Shown here piece by piece: positions 8,439 through 18,768 of a stretch of 64,000 nucleotides of DNA; position 1 is the stretch's first letter, and each line of letters opens with the position of its first letter. Position numbers and translations under genes: made by a program. Below the pieces are notes generated by a model. It was not told the origin of the DNA. It saw nothing but the letters and a program-made list of their open reading frames with translations, and made no database searches. Source of the stretch: Erwinia sp. HDF1-3R (lineage in GTDB: Bacteria; Pseudomonadota; Gammaproteobacteria; Enterobacterales; Enterobacteriaceae); contig NZ_CP155071.1 in NCBI RefSeq assembly GCF_039621855.1, positions 1,364,001 to 1,428,000 of the forward strand. Reading direction: 5' to 3'.

Positions 8439-10419
8439 TTTTCAGACCTGCTTTGCTAATTTCGTCAAAGTGCTGATTCTCGATTTTTTCGATCTCGGCA
8501 ACGGGAACGTAGTAATCCACGTCTTCGTCAAAGCTTTTGATGATCCAGGTTAAGATCATACCGAGGAACGATAAACCTACCAGCCACCAGATGTGCCAGA
8601 TAGCGGAGAAACCAAACACCAGGCTGAATGCACCGATTACCACGCCAGCACCGCTGTTTTTCGGCATGTGGATTTCAGTGTAGTGAGCAGGCTGTTTATA
8701 CGCTTCACCTTTTTCCTTCATTTCCCAGAACGCATCACGCTCATGGACAACAGGCACTTCGGCAAAGTTATAGAACGGTGGTGGTGAAGACGTTGACCAT
8801 TCCAGCGTACGCGCACCCCATGGATCGCCAGTCAGGTCACGGTTCTGTTCACGGTCACGGACCGATACCCAGAACTGAGTTACCTGGCAGATCACGCCAC
8901 AGGCAATCAGGGCAGCACCGAAGGCAGCAACGACCAGCAGTGAGTGGAAGCGTGGATCAATGTCCTGAGACAGACGACGCGTCATACCCATGAAGCCCAG
9001 TGCGTACAGCGGCATAAAGGCAACGAAGAAACCGATAATCCAGAACCAGAATGCACGGATACCCCATTTTTCGTTCAGGGTAAAGCCGAAGGCTTTCGGG
9101 AACCAGTAGGTCACACCTGCGAAGCAACCAAATACCACACCACCGATAATCACGTTATGGAAGTGAGCAATCAGGAACAGGCTGTTGTGCAGCACGAAGT
9201 CTGCGCCCGGCACCGCCAGCAGAACACCGGTCATACCGCCTACGGAGAAGGTGACCAGGAAGCCAACGGTCCACAACATAGCAGAGTGCATCTGAATGCG
9301 GCCCTGGTACATGGTGAATAGCCAGTTAAAGATTTTAACACCGGTCGGAATGGCGATAATCATCGTCATAATACCGAAGAAGGCGTTAACGTTCGCACCG
9401 GCACCCATGGTGAAGAAGTGGTGCAGCCACACGACAAAGGAGAGGATGGTGATAACAATCGTCGCCCAAACCAGTGAGGTGTAACCAAACAGACGCTTTT
9501 TAGAGAAGGTTGCGACCACTTCGGAGAACACACCAAAGACCGGCAGAACCAGGATGTACACTTCCGGATGACCCCAAACCCAAATCAGGTTGACGTACAT
9601 CATCATGTTGCCGCCCATTTCATTGGTAAAGAAATGGAAGCCCAGGTAGCGATCCAGCGTCAGCAGCGCCAGCGTCACGGTAAGAACCGGGAAGGAGACG
9701 ATGATCAGAACGTTAGTACAAAGCGACGCCCAGGTGAAAACCGGCATCTTGAACATGGTCATGCCAGGAGCACGCATTTTCAGGATAGTAACGAAGAAGT
9801 TAATCCCGGTTAATGTCGTACCAATCCCCGACAGCTGCAGACTCCATATCCAGTAGTCAACGCCGACCCCCGGACTGTATTCCGCGCCAGAGAGCGGCGG
9901 ATAAGCCAGCCAGCCGGTCTGAGCAAATTCGCCCACACCCAGTGACAGGTTAACCAGCACCACACCCACAGCCGTGAACCAGAAGCTCAGGTTGTTCAGG
10001 AAAGGGAAGGCCACGTCGCGTGCACCAATCTGAAGCGGAACAGCAATGTTCATCAGACCGATAACAAACGGCATCGCTACGAAGAAGATCATGATCACGC
10101 CGTGGGCGGTGAAGATCTGATCGTAGTGATGGGGTGGCAGGAATCCGGCTTCACCTGCCGAGGCCAGCACCTGCTGGCTACGCATCATCACCGCATCGGC
10201 AAAGCCGCGCAGCAGCATAACGAATGCCACGATGATGTACATGATACCGAGTTTTTTATGGTCAACAGAAGTTAACCATTCGGACCACAGGTACTGCCAC
10301 TTACCGAAGTAAGTGATTGCACCTGCAACGGCCAGACCACCAAGAATGATGGCGGCCACCGTAATCACGATAATCGGCTCGTGATACGGTACTGCATCAA
10401 GGGTTAATTTTCCCAACAT
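8428..10419 (-). CDS. cyoB: Cytochrome bo3 ubiquinol oxidase subunit I, CyoB
   Basis: CyoB is the catalytic, proton-pumping subunit (663 residues, as in E. coli). It holds heme b, heme o3 and copper B. Ligands are visible: the early heme b histidine in [11 protein letters not shown], the copper B His and its Tyr in [14 protein letters not shown], the His pair in WLHHFFTMG, and the two heme histidines in [11 protein letters not shown]. About fifteen transmembrane helices are expected. It overlaps cyoC and follows cyoA after four bases. Confidence 0.97.
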   Translation of the reverse strand: MLGKLTLDAVPYHEPIIVITVAAIILGGLAVAGAITYFGKWQYLWSEWLTSVDHKKLGIMYIIVAFVMLLRGFADAVMMRSQQVLASAGEAGFLPPHHYDQIFTAHGVIMIFFVAMPFVIGLMNIAVPLQIGARDVAFPFLNNLSFWFTAVGVVLVNLSLGVGEFAQTGWLAYPPLSGAEYSPGVGVDYWIWSLQLSGIGTTLTGINFFVTILKMRAPGMTMFKMPVFTWASLCTNVLIIVSFPVLTVTLALLTLDRYLGFHFFTNEMGGNMMMYVNLIWVWGHPEVYILVLPVFGVFSEVVATFSKKRLFGYTSLVWATIVITILSFVVWLHHFFTMGAGANVNAFFGIMTMIIAIPTGVKIFNWLFTMYQGRIQMHSAMLWTVGFLVTFSVGGMTGVLLAVPGADFVLHNSLFLIAHFHNVIIGGVVFGCFAGVTYWFPKAFGFTLNEKWGIRAFWFWIIGFFVAFMPLYALGFMGMTRRLSQDIDPRFHSLLVVAAFGAALIACGVICQVTQFWVSVRDREQNRDLTGDPWGARTLEWSTSSPPPFYNFAEVPVVHERDAFWEMKEKGEAYKQPAHYTEIHMPKNSGAGVVIGAFSLVFGFSAIWHIWWLVGLSFLGMILTWIIKSFDEDVDYYVPVAEIEKIENQHFDEISKAGLKNVD

Positions 10420-10423
10420 CGTA

Positions 10424-11350
10424 TTATTCCTCGGCTCCCGCGTGTGAGGCTTCGCTCATGTCCATACCTTCGTGTTCAGGCATGGCCATTTTCCCGTGGT
10501 TCATCTTGAATTTGCCAATAATCTGCTTGAACAATTCAGGATTTGCCGTCGAGAAGAACTCAACCGGATGATTTTCGCTTGGCGCAGCCAGTTTGTCGAA
10601 ATCGTCCATCGTCATCAGGGTGTTTGGTGACTGTTTGGCTTTCGCTACCCACTGATCAAATGTTGCATTGTCAGGGGTGGCGATCGCTTTGAACTTCATA
10701 CCAGAGAAGCCGCGACCACTGAAGTTAGAGGAGATACCGTCAAACGTGCCGGGTTCATTCGCAATCAGATGTAATTTAGTCTGCATGCCCGCCATAGCGT
10801 AAATCTGGCTACCGAGGGTAGGAATGAAGAAGGAGTTCATAACGGAGTTAGATGTAATCTTAAAGCTCACAGGGGTGTTTGCCGGGAAGGCAATCTGGTT
10901 AACTGTTGCAATACCCTGTTCCGGGTAGATAAACAGCCATTTCCAGTCCAATGCAACCACATCGATCTCCACAGGCTTCACGTTAGAAACCAGCGGCTTA
11001 CTTGGGTCAAGTGCATGGGTGGATTTCCACGTCAGCACGCCAAGGAAGACGATAATCAAAATGGGAATAGTCCAAACCACGGCTTCCACTTTATTCGAGT
11101 GTGACCAGTTAGGGCTGTATTTTGCATTGGTATTGGATGCCCGATATTTCCAGGCGAACACCACGGCCATTAAGACTGCTGGGATAACGACGATCATCAT
11201 CAAGCCGAAAGCTGTCAGAATCAGCGAACGCTGGTCCATTGCAATCTGTCCTTTGGGATTCAACAATGCACTATCACAGCCACTTAACAATAAAGTGCCT
11301 GCAAACAGTGACAAAATCCCCAAACTTTTATTGTATTTCCTGAGTCTCAT
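10424..11350 (-). CDS. cyoA: Cytochrome bo3 ubiquinol oxidase subunit II, CyoA
   Basis: CyoA is a 308-residue lipoprotein subunit of the terminal quinol oxidase. The signal peptide ends in the lipobox LLLSGC (Cys25). Two transmembrane segments follow and then a cupredoxin-fold periplasmic domain that lacks the copper A ligands, as expected for a quinol rather than cytochrome c oxidase. It is the first gene of cyoABCDE. The C terminus is Met/His-rich ([19 protein letters not shown]), a species-variable tail that could bind copper, though this is inference. Confidence 0.95.
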   Translation of the reverse strand: MRLRKYNKSLGILSLFAGTLLLSGCDSALLNPKGQIAMDQRSLILTAFGLMMIVVIPAVLMAVVFAWKYRASNTNAKYSPNWSHSNKVEAVVWTIPILIIVFLGVLTWKSTHALDPSKPLVSNVKPVEIDVVALDWKWLFIYPEQGIATVNQIAFPANTPVSFKITSNSVMNSFFIPTLGSQIYAMAGMQTKLHLIANEPGTFDGISSNFSGRGFSGMKFKAIATPDNATFDQWVAKAKQSPNTLMTMDDFDKLAAPSENHPVEFFSTANPELFKQIIGKFKMNHGKMAMPEHEGMDMSEASHAGAEE

Positions 11351-11398
11351 TTAACGACCTCAATGACAAGGGCTCTATTGTCGTTTAAGTGTGGCGGC

Positions 11399-11427
11399 AT
11401 TTTACGGGAAGGTTTCAGTACTGTAAA
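11399..11427 (-). promoter_or_regulatory. cyoABCDE promoter
   Basis: On the minus strand TTTACA (11422-11427) and TAAAAT (11399-11404) are separated by exactly 17 bases, a good sigma-70 promoter. Transcription would start near 11391, about 40 bases before the cyoA ATG. Confidence 0.7.
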
Positions 11428-11753
11428 CCAGCAACATGTTGTGTCAGCGCCGTGTTGACACCATTTGCAAAGACTGTCACATATGTTGCCAAGGGTGACA
11501 AAATATTAAGGATAGCAGGGGTTTGCCGCTAATATAACAAAAATAGGTGGAAAATTTGTAAGGGGAAAGCGCATTGCTATAAATAGCGAGTTTATGACTC
11601 AAGTATTTAACATTCCGGCATCATTTTATTGATGTTATTAGGGCGATAATAATTACGCACCGTTTTTTAATATCGGTCAATAAAGGCGCTTAACGATGAG
11701 AATATTTTATGAAACTTATTAAAATCTGCCGGAAGCGTAGCCGCAAGGATGTT

Positions 11754-11781
11754 AAAAAAAAGGAGGCTTCTGAAGAAGCCT
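11754..11781 (-). terminator. ampG terminator
   Basis: Read on the minus strand, GGCTTC and GAAGCC around TTCA form a hairpin, extended by AG/CT pairs and followed by a run of seven or eight T. It lies about 85 bases beyond the ampG stop. Confidence 0.75.
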
Positions 11782-11862
11782 TCAGGATAAATCGGCACCA
11801 CATATCCCGCGAATTTTAACACTTCTCACCGCTAAAGGCAGCGGCCACGTCCCGGGCAATAA

Positions 11863-13344
11863 TTATCCCAGCGGGTAACTTTTACGCATGGCGATGAAGT
11901 CCAGCAGGCTTCCAGCCACCACGCCCAGCAGAGCGAAGGTCAGCCCGGCGATAAACAGCGTATTGATGACGGTACCCGCGTCAGCGAGGCCCGTTGACCT
12001 TAACGCCAGCAGCAGCAGCCAGGTGGCAATAAGCACCGCGCCCATCATCAATCCCCTTAGCGCCCAGCGGTATCCTTGTTTAAAGCGTACGCGTGGCAAA
12101 AACGTCTGATAATTTTGCGCATGTTCCAGCGTTTTACGGCAGCCCGCCAGCAGCAGCAGCCCCGGCAAGCCAGCAACGACGGAGAATGCGTAAAACGTGG
12201 GCCATCCCCAGGCTTCGACAAACCATCCCGCGACCGGGCCGACGTAGACCCGACCCACGGCAGACAGCGCCGAAAGCAGGGCAAACTGGGTGGCTGAAAA
12301 CGATTTATTGCACAGCGTCATCAGCAGCGCCACGAAAGCAGCGGTGCCCATTCCCCCACAGATGTTCTCAACAAAGACGGCGGCGGCCATGCTATAGAGG
12401 TGTTTATCGGTTACCGACAGCGCCCAGTATGCGAGGTTGGAAACGGCCTGAAGGATGCCAAACAGCATCAGAGCACGGAAAAGGCTCAGTCGCTGCATCA
12501 GCATGCCGCCATAGAGTGCGCCGATAATGGTGGCGAGCAGACCGAGCGTTTTATTTACCAGCCCAACGTCGCCCGCATCGAATCCAACGCCGCGGATGAG
12601 GAAAATGGTGGTCAGGCTGGCGGCAAAGGCATCGCCAAGCTTATAAAGTACGATCAGTGAGAGGATAAGCCAGGCGTTATTCCGGTTAAAAAAGTCGCGC
12701 AGCGGGGCCACTACCGCCTCCTCAAGCGTATGCGGCCGGGCAATAATATCCGTTGGCTCCTTTGCTAACAGCGTGGCGATAACCCCGGGGATCATCATTG
12801 CCGCCATCAGCCACCAGATCGCCTGCCACCCCAGAAACCTGTCTGCCAGCCATAGCGCCAGCCCGCCCGAAACCAACATTGCCAGCCGATAGCCCAGAAC
12901 GCTAATGGCCGCGCCGCTGCCGCGCTCGGTGGACGGCAGCACGTCCGTTTTCCACGCATCAAACACGATATCCTGGGACGCGGAGCAAAAAGCCACCACC
13001 ACCGCCAGGGCGGCAAGCAGGGTGAGGTCGCGCGACGGCTGCATAAACCCCATTAGCGCAATGCCGAGGATTAACAGCAGCTGCGTGAGCAGCAGCCAGC
13101 CGCGACGGCGGCCCAGAAAAGAGGGGGTATAGCGGTCCATCAGCGGGGACCAGAGGAATTTAAAAACGTAAGCCTGACCTACCAGCGAAAAGAAACCGAT
13201 GGTTTTAATATCGACGTTCTCAACGGCCATCCAGGCCTGAAGCGTACCTGAGGTGAGCGCCAGCGGCAGGCCGGATGAAAACCCCAGCAGCAGCAGAAGC
13301 GCCGCATTACGCTGAGTGAAAATTTGCAGATATTGGCTGGACAT
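11863..13344 (-). CDS. ampG: Muropeptide permease AmpG
   Basis: AmpG imports GlcNAc-anhydroMurNAc peptides released from the cell wall, with proton symport, for murein recycling; in species with AmpC it also feeds the beta-lactamase induction signal. The 493-residue protein has about fourteen transmembrane helices of the MFS/AmpG family, with typical N-terminal FSSGLPLALTSGTLQAWM and the following VDIKTIGFFSLVGQAY segment. The E. coli protein has 491 residues. It follows yajG in the same direction with a small hairpin between, as in E. coli. Confidence 0.95.
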   Translation of the reverse strand: MSSQYLQIFTQRNAALLLLLGFSSGLPLALTSGTLQAWMAVENVDIKTIGFFSLVGQAYVFKFLWSPLMDRYTPSFLGRRRGWLLLTQLLLILGIALMGFMQPSRDLTLLAALAVVVAFCSASQDIVFDAWKTDVLPSTERGSGAAISVLGYRLAMLVSGGLALWLADRFLGWQAIWWLMAAMMIPGVIATLLAKEPTDIIARPHTLEEAVVAPLRDFFNRNNAWLILSLIVLYKLGDAFAASLTTIFLIRGVGFDAGDVGLVNKTLGLLATIIGALYGGMLMQRLSLFRALMLFGILQAVSNLAYWALSVTDKHLYSMAAAVFVENICGGMGTAAFVALLMTLCNKSFSATQFALLSALSAVGRVYVGPVAGWFVEAWGWPTFYAFSVVAGLPGLLLLAGCRKTLEHAQNYQTFLPRVRFKQGYRWALRGLMMGAVLIATWLLLLALRSTGLADAGTVINTLFIAGLTFALLGVVAGSLLDFIAMRKSYPLG

Positions 13345-13361
13345 ACAAACCTTAAAACGAC

Positions 13362-13383
13362 GCCCGCCGGTTAACCGACGGGC
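13362..13383 (-). terminator. Hairpin between yajG and ampG
   Basis: GCCCGCCGG and CCGACGGGC around TTAA form a stem with one G-T pair. On the minus strand GTCGTTTT follows. It may reduce readthrough into ampG. Confidence 0.45.
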
Positions 13384-13392
13384 TGAGGCAAA

Positions 13393-13971
13393 TTAATGAG
13401 CGTTCTGCTTAATAAACTCGTGGATGCTGGTGTCCTGAGCCATATCGCCAATAACGTCACTTAGCGTCGCGTTGACCGCTTTGGTAATTTTGTCATTGGT
13501 TGCGTTGAACGCACCTTCAACGCTGTAGGTCTGGCGATAATTTTTCACCTGCTTGCTGCCATTTTTGGCGGTGGCGATAATGGAGATATCTGCTTTGGTG
13601 GTAATGCTGTAGCGCACGCTGCCCTGGGTAACATCGGCATAGAGGTTATTCACGACAATTTGCAGATCAACCGCGCCGTTTGGACCAATCATATAGCCCC
13701 GGGCGCCCATCTGTTTCTCCAGCACTTCCTGCAGCAGGAAGCGCAGGTCGCGGGACGGGGTCAGCGTGACCAGCTGGCCATCACGGTTAACTTTTGCCAG
13801 CGCCTGATCGGTACGCTGGTCTGCGCCGTTAATACTGAGGGTGATCCCTGTCAGGCTGGGATCCTGCTGCGGCAGCTGAATTTTTGGGGAAACGTCAAGC
13901 GTCGTGCTGGTCGTTGCACAGCCAGCCAGAATCAACACGGCCATGAGAGGTAAAATTAATTTTTTTAACAT
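13393..13971 (-). CDS. yajG: YajG family lipoprotein
   Basis: This is a 192-residue predicted lipoprotein with signal peptide ending in the lipobox LILAGC (Cys18), followed by ATTSTTLDVSPKIQLPQQDP, the YajG family start. Its length equals that of E. coli YajG. The function is not established; context next to ampG in all enterobacteria links it to the envelope. It is upstream of ampG and divergent from bolA. Confidence 0.93.
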   Translation of the reverse strand: MLKKLILPLMAVLILAGCATTSTTLDVSPKIQLPQQDPSLTGITLSINGADQRTDQALAKVNRDGQLVTLTPSRDLRFLLQEVLEKQMGARGYMIGPNGAVDLQIVVNNLYADVTQGSVRYSITTKADISIIATAKNGSKQVKNYRQTYSVEGAFNATNDKITKAVNATLSDVIGDMAQDTSIHEFIKQNAH

Positions 13972-14282
13972 GCTTATTATCTCGTTAACGTGAGGTGTGT
14001 AGTGCCGACAAAACTGCGCTCATCATAACATCGCCTGTGGCAAGAGGAAGTCCTGATAGCGCGTAAATTCATCGTGTTGCAGTTTTATCATGCTACCGAA
14101 CGGTCTCGCTTTTCGGCTTACCGATTATGACCTTTTTAATTGCCCGCGGTTGCAGTCCCCCAGCAGAAAATGCAAAGTAGCCCCGGCAGGCGCCGTGATA
14201 ATTTATTTCCCCTTATCGGCAAAGGAAAAAACCAGCTAATATTTAAACAGATGGGGCGAACAGGCGGTCGAGGAGCGTGGTT
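13972..14282. other. Intergenic region between divergent yajG and bolA
   Basis: This 311-base region should hold the divergent promoters. CGGCAAAG at 14217-14224 resembles the -10 element (CGGCAAGT) of the growth-phase gearbox promoter of E. coli bolA, but the matching -35 element is not clear. Nothing else is seen in it. Confidence 0.35.
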
Positions 14283-14597
14283 ATGATCCGTGAACAGATA
14301 GAAGCAAAATTAAGAGCGGCGTTTACACCCGTACATCTGGAAGTTCATGACGAAAGCTATCGTCATAACGTGCCTGCCGGTGCAGAAAGCCACTTTAAAG
14401 TTGTGATCGTCAGCGACAGCTTTGTCAGTCAGCGCTTCCTGGCGCGTCATCGTGCCATCTACAGCGAACTGGCCGATGAGCTGGCGGGCAGCGTTCATGC
14501 CCTGGCGTTACACACCTACACGATTAAAGAGTGGGAAGGGCTACAGGATGCCGTTCCGTCCTCTCCTAACTGTCGGGGGGCGGGTACGCTGGCCTGA
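14283..14597 (+). CDS. bolA: Transcriptional regulator / iron-sulfur partner BolA
   Basis: BolA is a stationary-phase morphogene: it binds DNA, affects cell shape and biofilm, and pairs with monothiol glutaredoxin around an iron-sulfur cluster. The 104-residue sequence contains the family core HVPAG-like [18 protein letters not shown] and [17 protein letters not shown], with the invariant histidine in [13 protein letters not shown] 14283 is chosen over GTG 14277 because GAGGAG (14270-14275) lies seven bases before it. A terminator follows, and tig is next on the same strand. Confidence 0.95.
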   Translation: MIREQIEAKLRAAFTPVHLEVHDESYRHNVPAGAESHFKVVIVSDSFVSQRFLARHRAIYSELADELAGSVHALALHTYTIKEWEGLQDAVPSSPNCRGAGTLA

Positions 14598-14616
14598 TTG
14601 TAACCTGTTTTATTTG

Positions 14617-14640
14617 AGCGGCCTGCGGGCCGCTTTGTTG
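14617..14640 (+). terminator. bolA terminator
   Basis: AGCGGCC (14617-14623) and GGCCGCT (14628-14634) enclose TGCG, followed by TTGTTGTTT. It lies 20 bases after the bolA stop. Confidence 0.75.
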
Positions 14641-14753
14641 TTTATGCCCTAAAAGAGTGAACCTGACGACGCTTTTGGCGAATTACTGGCAAAAAGGACA
14701 TAAGTTAAGGGGCGGCAACGCGGTGTAGCCTCGACTCGCTTTAATGTTACCGC

Positions 14754-14759
14754 TATAAT
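14754..14759 (+). promoter_or_regulatory. -10 element of a tig promoter
   Basis: A consensus TATAAT lies 160 bases before tig. The region 17 bases upstream (TCGACT) is a poor -35 element, so an activator or an extended element may be needed. The 320-base bolA-tig interval otherwise holds the bolA terminator and a GC-rich, structured tig leader (about 14786-14880). Confidence 0.5.
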
Positions 14760-14918
14760 GCTGCGTCTATTTTTCCTGAATGTCTTCGGGACGCTTCTGG
14801 CGAAAGGGAATGCGGTTCTGCCATCAGAGGCCGTCCCGGTTCTTAGAGCTCTCCTCGTTTCTTGCGGAGCGGGGTAGGTCTGAAGTTGACCGAGCACGTG
14901 ATTTTTTGAGGTAACAAG

Positions 14919-16223
14919 ATGCAAGTTTCAGTAGAAACAACTCAGGGCCTGGGCCGTCGCGTAACGATTACCGTAGATAAAGATGTGATCGAGAATGCGG
15001 TAAAAAGCGAACTGCTGAGCGTAGCGAAAAAAGTGCGCATTGACGGTTTCCGCAAAGGGAAAGTGCCAATGACGGTGGTTGCACAGCGTTACGGTGCTTC
15101 CGTTCGCCAGGACGTTCTGGGCGATCTGATGCAGCGCAACTTTGTTGACGCCATCATTAAAGAGAAGATCAATCCGGCTGGCGCACCTAACTACGTGCCG
15201 GGCGAGTACAAAATGGGCGAAGACTTCACGTTTACCGTAGAGTTTGAAGTCTATCCGGAAGTTGAGCTGAAAGGGCTGGACGCAATCGAAGTTGAAAAAC
15301 CGGTTGTCGAAGTCACTGACGCAGACGTTGATACCATGCTGGATACCCTGCGCAAGCAGCAGGCAACATGGAAAGAGACCGATCGCGCTGCTGAAGCTAA
15401 CGACCGCGCCACTATCGACTTTAGCGGCTCCGTTGACGGTGAAGAGTTTGAAGGCGGTAAAGCCTCTGACTTCGTTCTGGCGATGGGCCAGGGCCGTATG
15501 ATCCCAGGCTTTGAAGAGGGCGTTGTAGGCCACAAAGCGGGTGAAACCTTCACTATCGACGTAAACTTCCCGGAAGATTACCATGCTGAAAACCTGAAAG
15601 GGAAAGCAGCGAAGTTTGAAATCGTGTTGAAGAAAGTGGAAGAGAGCGAACTGCCAGAATTCACCGAAGAATTCATCAAGCGCTTTGGCGTGGAAGATGG
15701 CAGCGTAGATGGCCTGCGTGCTGAAGTGCGTAAAAACATGGAGCGTGAGCTGAAAGGCGCCGTGCGTAACCGTGTTAAAACTCAGGCTATCGACGGTCTG
15801 GTGAGCGCGAACGACATCGACGTGCCGGCTGCACTGATCGACGGTGAAATCGATGTGCTTAAGCGTCAGGCTGCACAGCGTTTTGGCGGTGATGAGAAGC
15901 AAGCGCTTGAACTGCCTCGCGAACTGTTTGAAGAGCAGGCAAAACGTCGCGTTGTCGTCGGACTGCTGCTGGGTGAAGTCATTCGCACTCACGAGCTGAA
16001 AGCAGACGAAGACCGCGTTAAGGCGCTGATCGAAGAGATGGCTTCTGCCTACGAAGATCCGTCTGAAGTTGTTGAGTTCTACAGCAAAAACAATGAGCTG
16101 ATGAACAACATGCGCAACGTTGCACTGGAAGAGCAGGCGGTGGAAGCCGTGCTGGAAAAAGCCAAAGTGACCGAGAAAGCCACTAACTTCCAGGAACTGA
16201 TGAACCAGACCCAACCGGCCTGA
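14919..16223 (+). CDS. tig: Trigger factor, ribosome-associated chaperone and prolyl isomerase
   Basis: Trigger factor binds at the ribosome exit tunnel and shields nascent chains. The 434-residue protein shows its three parts: the N-terminal ribosome-binding domain with the signature GFRKGKVP (residues about 44-51), an FKBP-type PPIase domain (about 150-245, with [19 protein letters not shown]), and a C-terminal helical chaperone domain. E. coli has 432 residues. It is followed by a perfect terminator and then clpP-clpX-lon, the standard order. Confidence 0.97.
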   Translation: MQVSVETTQGLGRRVTITVDKDVIENAVKSELLSVAKKVRIDGFRKGKVPMTVVAQRYGASVRQDVLGDLMQRNFVDAIIKEKINPAGAPNYVPGEYKMGEDFTFTVEFEVYPEVELKGLDAIEVEKPVVEVTDADVDTMLDTLRKQQATWKETDRAAEANDRATIDFSGSVDGEEFEGGKASDFVLAMGQGRMIPGFEEGVVGHKAGETFTIDVNFPEDYHAENLKGKAAKFEIVLKKVEESELPEFTEEFIKRFGVEDGSVDGLRAEVRKNMERELKGAVRNRVKTQAIDGLVSANDIDVPAALIDGEIDVLKRQAAQRFGGDEKQALELPRELFEEQAKRRVVVGLLLGEVIRTHELKADEDRVKALIEEMASAYEDPSEVVEFYSKNNELMNNMRNVALEEQAVEAVLEKAKVTEKATNFQELMNQTQPA

Positions 16224-16250
16224 TTGATCTGATTCTGACGAGTTAATCAA

Positions 16251-16285
16251 AGCCCGCGGTCACTGTGACCGCGGGCTTTTTGCTT
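16251..16285 (+). terminator. tig terminator
   Basis: The 13-base arms AGCCCGCGGTCAC and GTGACCGCGGGCT are exact complements and are followed by TTTTGCTTTTT. It is a strong intrinsic terminator 27 bases after the tig stop. Confidence 0.92.
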
Positions 16286-16393
16286 TTTATCCCTCGGGCC
16301 GATGTGCCTTAATGTGTTTATTCGCCCATTGAAGCGGTAAATTTTCGACTAAGCTACTTTTCCAGGTTAGCAGTTGAAAAAAACGTTGTTATG

Positions 16394-16422
16394 CTTGAAT
16401 CAGCGGGGCACGATCCCCAAAT
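16394..16422 (+). promoter_or_regulatory. Heat-shock (sigma-32) promoter of clpP
   Basis: CTTGAAT (16394-16400), a 14-base spacer and CCCCAAAT (16415-16422) fit the sigma-32 consensus. It lies about 140 bases before the clpP start; the interval between tig and clpP (340 bases) also has the tig terminator and a purine-rich leader. Confidence 0.75.
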
Positions 16423-16563
16423 AGAAAGCTGTAGCAATATTTGCGCGTGGCAGGGTGAGTCCCGAAGGACATCGGGAGAGGGGTGGGAAACGTAGTGTTC
16501 CGAACCACTCTCAAGTAGAATTGGTACAAAGTATTGCCAAACGAAATTTATCAGGAGACGGTA

Positions 16564-17187
16564 ATGTCCTACAGTGGCGAACGTGAACAAACGGCACCTC
16601 ATATGGCTCTGGTGCCGATGGTGGTCGAACAAACCTCTCGCGGAGAGCGTTCTTACGACATTTTTTCTCGTCTGCTCAAGGAACGTATTATCTTCCTGAC
16701 GGGGCAGGTTGAGGACCATATGGCGAACCTGATCGTCGCACAGATGCTTTTTCTGGAAGCTGAAAATCCGGAAAAAGACATCCACCTTTATATCAACTCT
16801 CCTGGTGGCGTGATTACTGCAGGGATGTCTATCTACGACACGATGAAATTCATCAAGCCTGACGTCAGCACCATCTGTATGGGTCAGGCGTGTTCGATGG
16901 GGGCTTTCCTGCTTACCGCCGGTGCGAAGGGCAAACGTTACTGTCTGCCTAATTCACGGGTAATGATCCACCAGCCTCTGGGCGGTTACCAGGGACAGGC
17001 GTCGGACATTGAGATCCACGCGCGTGAAATTCTTAAGGTGAAGCAGCGTATGAATGAGCTGATGGCCGAGCATACGGGCAAAACTCTTGAAGAAATAGAG
17101 AGAGACACCGAGCGCGACCGTTTCCTCTCCGCGAGCGAAGCTGTAGAGTATGGTCTGGTTGATTCCATCCTGACGCATCGTACTTAA
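16564..17187 (+). CDS. clpP: ATP-dependent Clp protease proteolytic subunit ClpP
   Basis: ClpP is the barrel-shaped serine peptidase that degrades substrates unfolded by ClpX or ClpA. The 207-residue sequence has the catalytic triad at Ser111 (GQACSMGAF), His136 (VMIHQP) and Asp185 (DTERDRF), the same positions as in E. coli. The start MSYSGEREQ at 16564 follows AGGAG; an upstream in-frame start at 16534 has no support. The N terminus includes the short propeptide that is autoprocessed. clpX follows after 115 bases. Confidence 0.97.
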   Translation: MSYSGEREQTAPHMALVPMVVEQTSRGERSYDIFSRLLKERIIFLTGQVEDHMANLIVAQMLFLEAENPEKDIHLYINSPGGVITAGMSIYDTMKFIKPDVSTICMGQACSMGAFLLTAGAKGKRYCLPNSRVMIHQPLGGYQGQASDIEIHAREILKVKQRMNELMAEHTGKTLEEIERDTERDRFLSASEAVEYGLVDSILTHRT

Positions 17188-17302
17188 GCTCAGCGCCCGC
17201 GTCGTCTATAGTTAGTAAGGGTATGAGTGATATATCAGGGTGCCGCCGGGCGGCGCCTTTACCGCAACCGAGTGCGGGCGAAGATAATAGAAGAGGTAAC
17301 TG

Positions 17303-18577
17303 ATGACAGATAAGCGCAAAGACGGTTCAGGAAAGCTGCTGTACTGCTCTTTCTGTGGCAAAAGCCAGCATGAAGTGCGCAAGCTGATTGCCGGCCCGTC
17401 AGTGTATGTCTGCGATGAGTGTGTCGATTTGTGTAACGACATCATCCGTGAAGAGATTAAAGAAGTATCACCGCATCGCGAGCGCAGTGCGCTCCCCACG
17501 CCGCATGAAATTCGCCATCACCTTGATGACTATGTTATCGGTCAGGAACGGGCGAAGAAAGTGTTGGCCGTAGCGGTCTACAACCACTATAAGCGTCTGC
17601 GAAATGGCGACACCAGCAACGGTATTGAGCTGGGTAAAAGTAACATTCTGCTGATTGGCCCAACCGGTAGCGGCAAAACGCTGCTGGCAGAAACCCTGGC
17701 TCGTCTGCTGGATGTTCCCTTCACCATGGCGGATGCCACCACGCTAACCGAAGCGGGTTACGTAGGTGAAGACGTTGAGAACATCATCCAGAAGCTGCTG
17801 CAAAAATGTGACTATGACGTGCAGAAGGCGCAGCGCGGGATCGTTTACATCGATGAAATTGATAAAATTTCCCGCAAATCGGATAACCCTTCTATCACCC
17901 GTGACGTGTCGGGTGAAGGTGTACAGCAGGCGCTGCTCAAGCTGATTGAGGGCACCGTTGCGGCCGTGCCACCTCAGGGTGGGCGTAAGCATCCTCAGCA
18001 GGAATTCTTGCAGGTTGATACCTCTAAAATCCTGTTTATCTGCGGCGGCGCGTTTGCCGGCCTGGATAAGGTCATTTCCCAGCGTGTTGAAACCGGGTCA
18101 GGTATTGGTTTTGGCGCCACGGTGAAAGGCAAGGCGCAGAAAGCGACCGAAGGGGAACTGCTGGCGCAGGTTGAACCGGAAGATTTGATCAAGTTTGGTC
18201 TGATCCCGGAGTTCATCGGTCGTCTGCCCGTGGTGGCAACGCTGAATGAGCTGAGTGAAGAGGCGCTGATTCAGATCCTGCGTGAGCCGAAAAATGCGCT
18301 GACTAAACAGTATCAGGCATTGTTCAACCTGGAAGGCGTTGAGCTGGAATTCCGGGATGAAGCGTTAACCGCAATCGCCAAAAAAGCGATGTCGCGCAAA
18401 ACCGGCGCGCGTGGTCTGCGTTCCATTGTTGAGGGCGCGTTACTCAATACCATGTACGACCTGCCTTCACTGGATGATGTGGAAAAAGTCGTGGTGGATG
18501 ATTCGGTGATTGAAAATCAAACTGACCCGATGCTCATCTATGTTAAACCTGAAGCTCAGCAGGCTTCCGGTGAATAA
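17303..18577 (+). CDS. clpX: ATP-dependent Clp protease ATP-binding subunit ClpX
   Basis: ClpX is the AAA+ unfoldase partner of ClpP. The 424 residues (identical to the E. coli length) begin with the C4 zinc-binding domain (CSFCGKS and CDECVDLC), followed by the AAA+ module with Walker A GPTGSGKT, Walker [10 protein letters not shown] and the C-terminal domain. The IGF-type loop that docks on ClpP is present as GFGATV nearby. It is cotranscribed with clpP and ends in a terminator before lon. Confidence 0.97.
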   Translation: MTDKRKDGSGKLLYCSFCGKSQHEVRKLIAGPSVYVCDECVDLCNDIIREEIKEVSPHRERSALPTPHEIRHHLDDYVIGQERAKKVLAVAVYNHYKRLRNGDTSNGIELGKSNILLIGPTGSGKTLLAETLARLLDVPFTMADATTLTEAGYVGEDVENIIQKLLQKCDYDVQKAQRGIVYIDEIDKISRKSDNPSITRDVSGEGVQQALLKLIEGTVAAVPPQGGRKHPQQEFLQVDTSKILFICGGAFAGLDKVISQRVETGSGIGFGATVKGKAQKATEGELLAQVEPEDLIKFGLIPEFIGRLPVVATLNELSEEALIQILREPKNALTKQYQALFNLEGVELEFRDEALTAIAKKAMSRKTGARGLRSIVEGALLNTMYDLPSLDDVEKVVVDDSVIENQTDPMLIYVKPEAQQASGE

Positions 18578-18606
18578 ATAACCGCATCTTTCCAGCGAGT
18601 TACCTT

Positions 18607-18640
18607 AAAAAAGGGGGAATTATTCCCCCTTTTGCTTTTC
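18607..18640 (+). terminator. clpX terminator
   Basis: AAAAGGGGGAAT (18609-18620) and ATTCCCCCTTTT (18622-18633) form a long stem with a T tail, just before the lon promoter. Confidence 0.88.
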
Positions 18641-18654
18641 TCTTGCACATATCA

Positions 18655-18682
18655 TTGAATGTCCCGTATTCATCCCCATATA
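18655..18682 (+). promoter_or_regulatory. Heat-shock (sigma-32) promoter of lon
   Basis: TTGAAT (18655-18660) and CCCCATAT (18674-18681) with a 13-base spacer match the known E. coli lon heat-shock promoter almost base for base around the -10 region. Confidence 0.8.
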
Positions 18683-18768
18683 CTCAACTACCTGTGGGTA
18701 AAACTGCACTTTAATGGTCTGTTGCGGTTCCCATCACCCTGGCGGAAATTAAACTAAGAGAGAGCTCT

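Larger units (their letters stand above)
11351..11862. other. Intergenic region between cyoA and ampG
   Basis: This 512-base region separates the cyo promoter (near cyoA) from the ampG terminator (11754-11781). The middle is AT-rich with several TTAATA/TATTAA patches, plausible ArcA/Fnr-type control sites for cyo, but no single site is clear. A 36-codon plus-strand frame (11709-11819) begins in it and is not accepted as a gene. Confidence 0.5.

Noticed and set aside
11709-11819. A 36-codon plus-strand frame with a basic N terminus
   Set aside because: It runs through the ampG terminator hairpin and has only a poor ribosome site. It is most likely chance.
14928-16250. A 440-codon minus-strand frame covering all of tig
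   Set aside because: It is antisense to a fully conserved gene and its composition (Phe, His, Val rich) is the complement of biased tig codons. No family similarity or ribosome site was seen.
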